Part shown: in pieces, positions 63,147 through 64,000 of the stretch | Position numbering within the stretch: position 1 is the first letter of the stretch | Layout of the letters: every line of letters starts with the position of its first letter | DNA from: Candidatus Binatia bacterium | GTDB taxonomy: Bacteria > Desulfobacterota > Binatia > UBA12015 | Assembly: GCA_029248525.1 (NCBI GenBank) | Contig: JAQWJE010000049.1 | Span: forward strand, 799,836-863,835 | Length of the DNA stretch: 64,000 nucleotides | Reading direction: 5' to 3' | Program-made: the position numbers and the translations under genes | The notes under the pieces: model-generated | The model's input: the letters and a program-made list of their open reading frames with translations, nothing else | The model's database searches: none | What the model was told of the DNA's origin: nothing

Positions 63147-64000
63147 ATGAGATTCTTGAAGTTGAGAAACATTCTATCGGCGTCAGCCATGGTGCTCGTC
63201 GTCTCGTCTTGCGGCGGTAGCAGCGACAATCAGCTGACGCTTCAGGTGCCAGAGGTACCAGAGGTGCCCGACAACCCCGTCGAGCCCGTCGAGCCCGAGG
63301 TCCCGGCCGAACCTGAAGTCCCGGAATCTCCGGAATGTGCCGGCGAGGTTTATGCCAGTACATTCGATGCTGTCCAGAAAGTCATTTTCGACCGTTACCA
63401 ATGCGTGGGTTGCCATAGTGGCGACAACGCAAGTGGCGATCTGGATCTCACGCCGGAGTTCGCCTACGAGAATCTGATGGAGGTTCCTTCGGTGGGCTCG
63501 AATTTTGCGCGGGTGTACCCGGGCTCTCGCGAGCGCAGCTCCTTGTGGCTCAAGATGTATGGTCACGTCGATCCCTCGATTACCAGTCTTGCCTTGATGC
63601 CGCCGTCCGGTCCTGTTCCGGAGGACTGGGAATTCGAGCTGTTGCGGCAATGGCTGGTCGCTGGTGCGCCGGAGACCGGCGTGGTTCTGGGCACGGAGGA
63701 ACTGCTGCCCGGTTGCCTCTCGGAGCCGACACCGCAGAGCATTATTCCACTCGAAGCCCCCGAGGCCACGGAAGGCGTGCAATTTCAGATGCCCGGCTTC
63801 GATCTTTACGCGGCCTCCGAGCGAGAAGTTTGTTTTGCGACCTACTACGATCTCCGGGATGTCGTTCCCGAGGAATATCAGTCCGAGGACGGTCAGGTCT
63901 TTTATTTTGACGGTTGGGAAGTTCGCCAGGACGCCCTCAGTCACCACCTGATTGTCTTTTTGCCGGTTTCCGAGGCCGGAGAAGTGACACCTGATGATTT
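63147..64000 (+). CDS. Lipoprotein with c-type cytochrome site and copper-monooxygenase-like domain, 3' end cut by window
   Basis: The frame is open from ATG 63147 to the edge (284 full codons). Lipobox MVLVVSSCGG, then a Pro-Glu-Val-rich spacer (VPEVPEVP, EPEVPE), a haem site CVGCHSG near residue 88, and after about residue 195 a beta-sandwich with QFQMPGFDLYAASE and SHHLIVFLPV. The paired His resembles the Cu site of peptidylglycine-monooxygenase-like (PHM) proteins often fused to cytochrome domains in this group. The rest, including possible DUF1588-type parts, lies beyond the window. Confidence 0.72.
   Translation, partial: MRFLKLRNILSASAMVLVVSSCGGSSDNQLTLQVPEVPEVPDNPVEPVEPEVPAEPEVPESPECAGEVYASTFDAVQKVIFDRYQCVGCHSGDNASGDLDLTPEFAYENLMEVPSVGSNFARVYPGSRERSSLWLKMYGHVDPSITSLALMPPSGPVPEDWEFELLRQWLVAGAPETGVVLGTEELLPGCLSEPTPQSIIPLEAPEATEGVQFQMPGFDLYAASEREVCFATYYDLRDVVPEEYQSEDGQVFYFDGWEVRQDALSHHLIVFLPVSEAGEVTPDD

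Overview
The window is 64 kb of GC-rich bacterial DNA carrying about 46 intact or near-intact protein genes. I saw no rRNA, tRNA, IS element or CRISPR array. A TonB-dependent receptor, an OprO/P-type porin, a heptosyltransferase-like GT9 protein and several lipobox signal peptides point to a Gram-negative with an outer membrane. The mix (oleABCD, planctomycete-type cytochrome/DUF1549-DUF1553 plus DUF1501, PQQ alcohol dehydrogenase, many SDRs, sulfotransferases and sulfatases, Cys-rich secreted proteins) resembles metagenome genomes of the former Deltaproteobacteria (Myxococcota or Binatota-like). That placement is inference; no marker gene is present to prove it.

Layout. 0-6 kb: a cut FAD monooxygenase, a GluR0-type glutamate-gated K+ channel overlapping a small membrane protein, an alpha/beta hydrolase, a secreted beta-helix protein with a dockerin-like tail and an AlkA-like glycosylase. 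6.3-13 kb: a tightly packed six-gene operon, oleA-oleB-oleC-oleD plus two ArsA/Get3-like ATPases, nearly all joined by 1-4 bp overlaps. 13-17.3 kb: a decayed sulfatase, YaeQ, a GT9 glycosyltransferase and a sulfotransferase. 17.5-23 kb: an esterase and a large cytochrome/DUF1549-DUF1553 plus DUF1501 pair. 23-30 kb: a putative 2OG-Fe(II) oxygenase, two divergent active-site-degenerate SDRs with short tandem repeats around them, an AtoE-like fatty acid transporter, an aldehyde dehydrogenase and a DJ-1/PfpI protein. 30-36 kb: sulfotransferase, conserved hypothetical, SDR, molybdopterin oxidoreductase and a small ORF, all on one strand. 36-41 kb: an AhpD/CMD-like protein with an in-frame TGA in a CxxU position (selenoprotein candidate), PQQ alcohol dehydrogenase, SnoaL-like protein, sulfatase remnant and TesB thioesterase. 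41-50 kb: TauD-like dioxygenase, GH43, GST, queuosine-precursor-transporter-like protein, two secreted proteins sharing a Cys-rich module (one with a lipase-like domain, one PI-PLC-like), and a nitronate-monooxygenase-like protein. 50-57 kb: DUF6607, DUF4956, VTC polyphosphate-polymerase-like protein, two CotH kinases and an OprO/P porin. 57-64 kb: formylglycine sulfatase, TonB receptor, Baeyer-Villiger-type monooxygenase, and a cut c-type cytochrome/copper-monooxygenase-like lipoprotein.

The strongest observations are: (1) a selenoprotein candidate in which an in-frame TGA sits exactly at the second Cys of an AhpD-like CxxC, followed at suitable distance by a perfect 7-bp hairpin with a G in the loop; (2) coupling of hydrocarbon (olefin) biosynthesis to a pair of ArsA-like ATPases whose P-loops have complementary defects; (3) a polyphosphate-themed VTC/DUF4956/CotH/porin locus; (4) a Cys-rich N-terminal module shared by two secreted enzymes.
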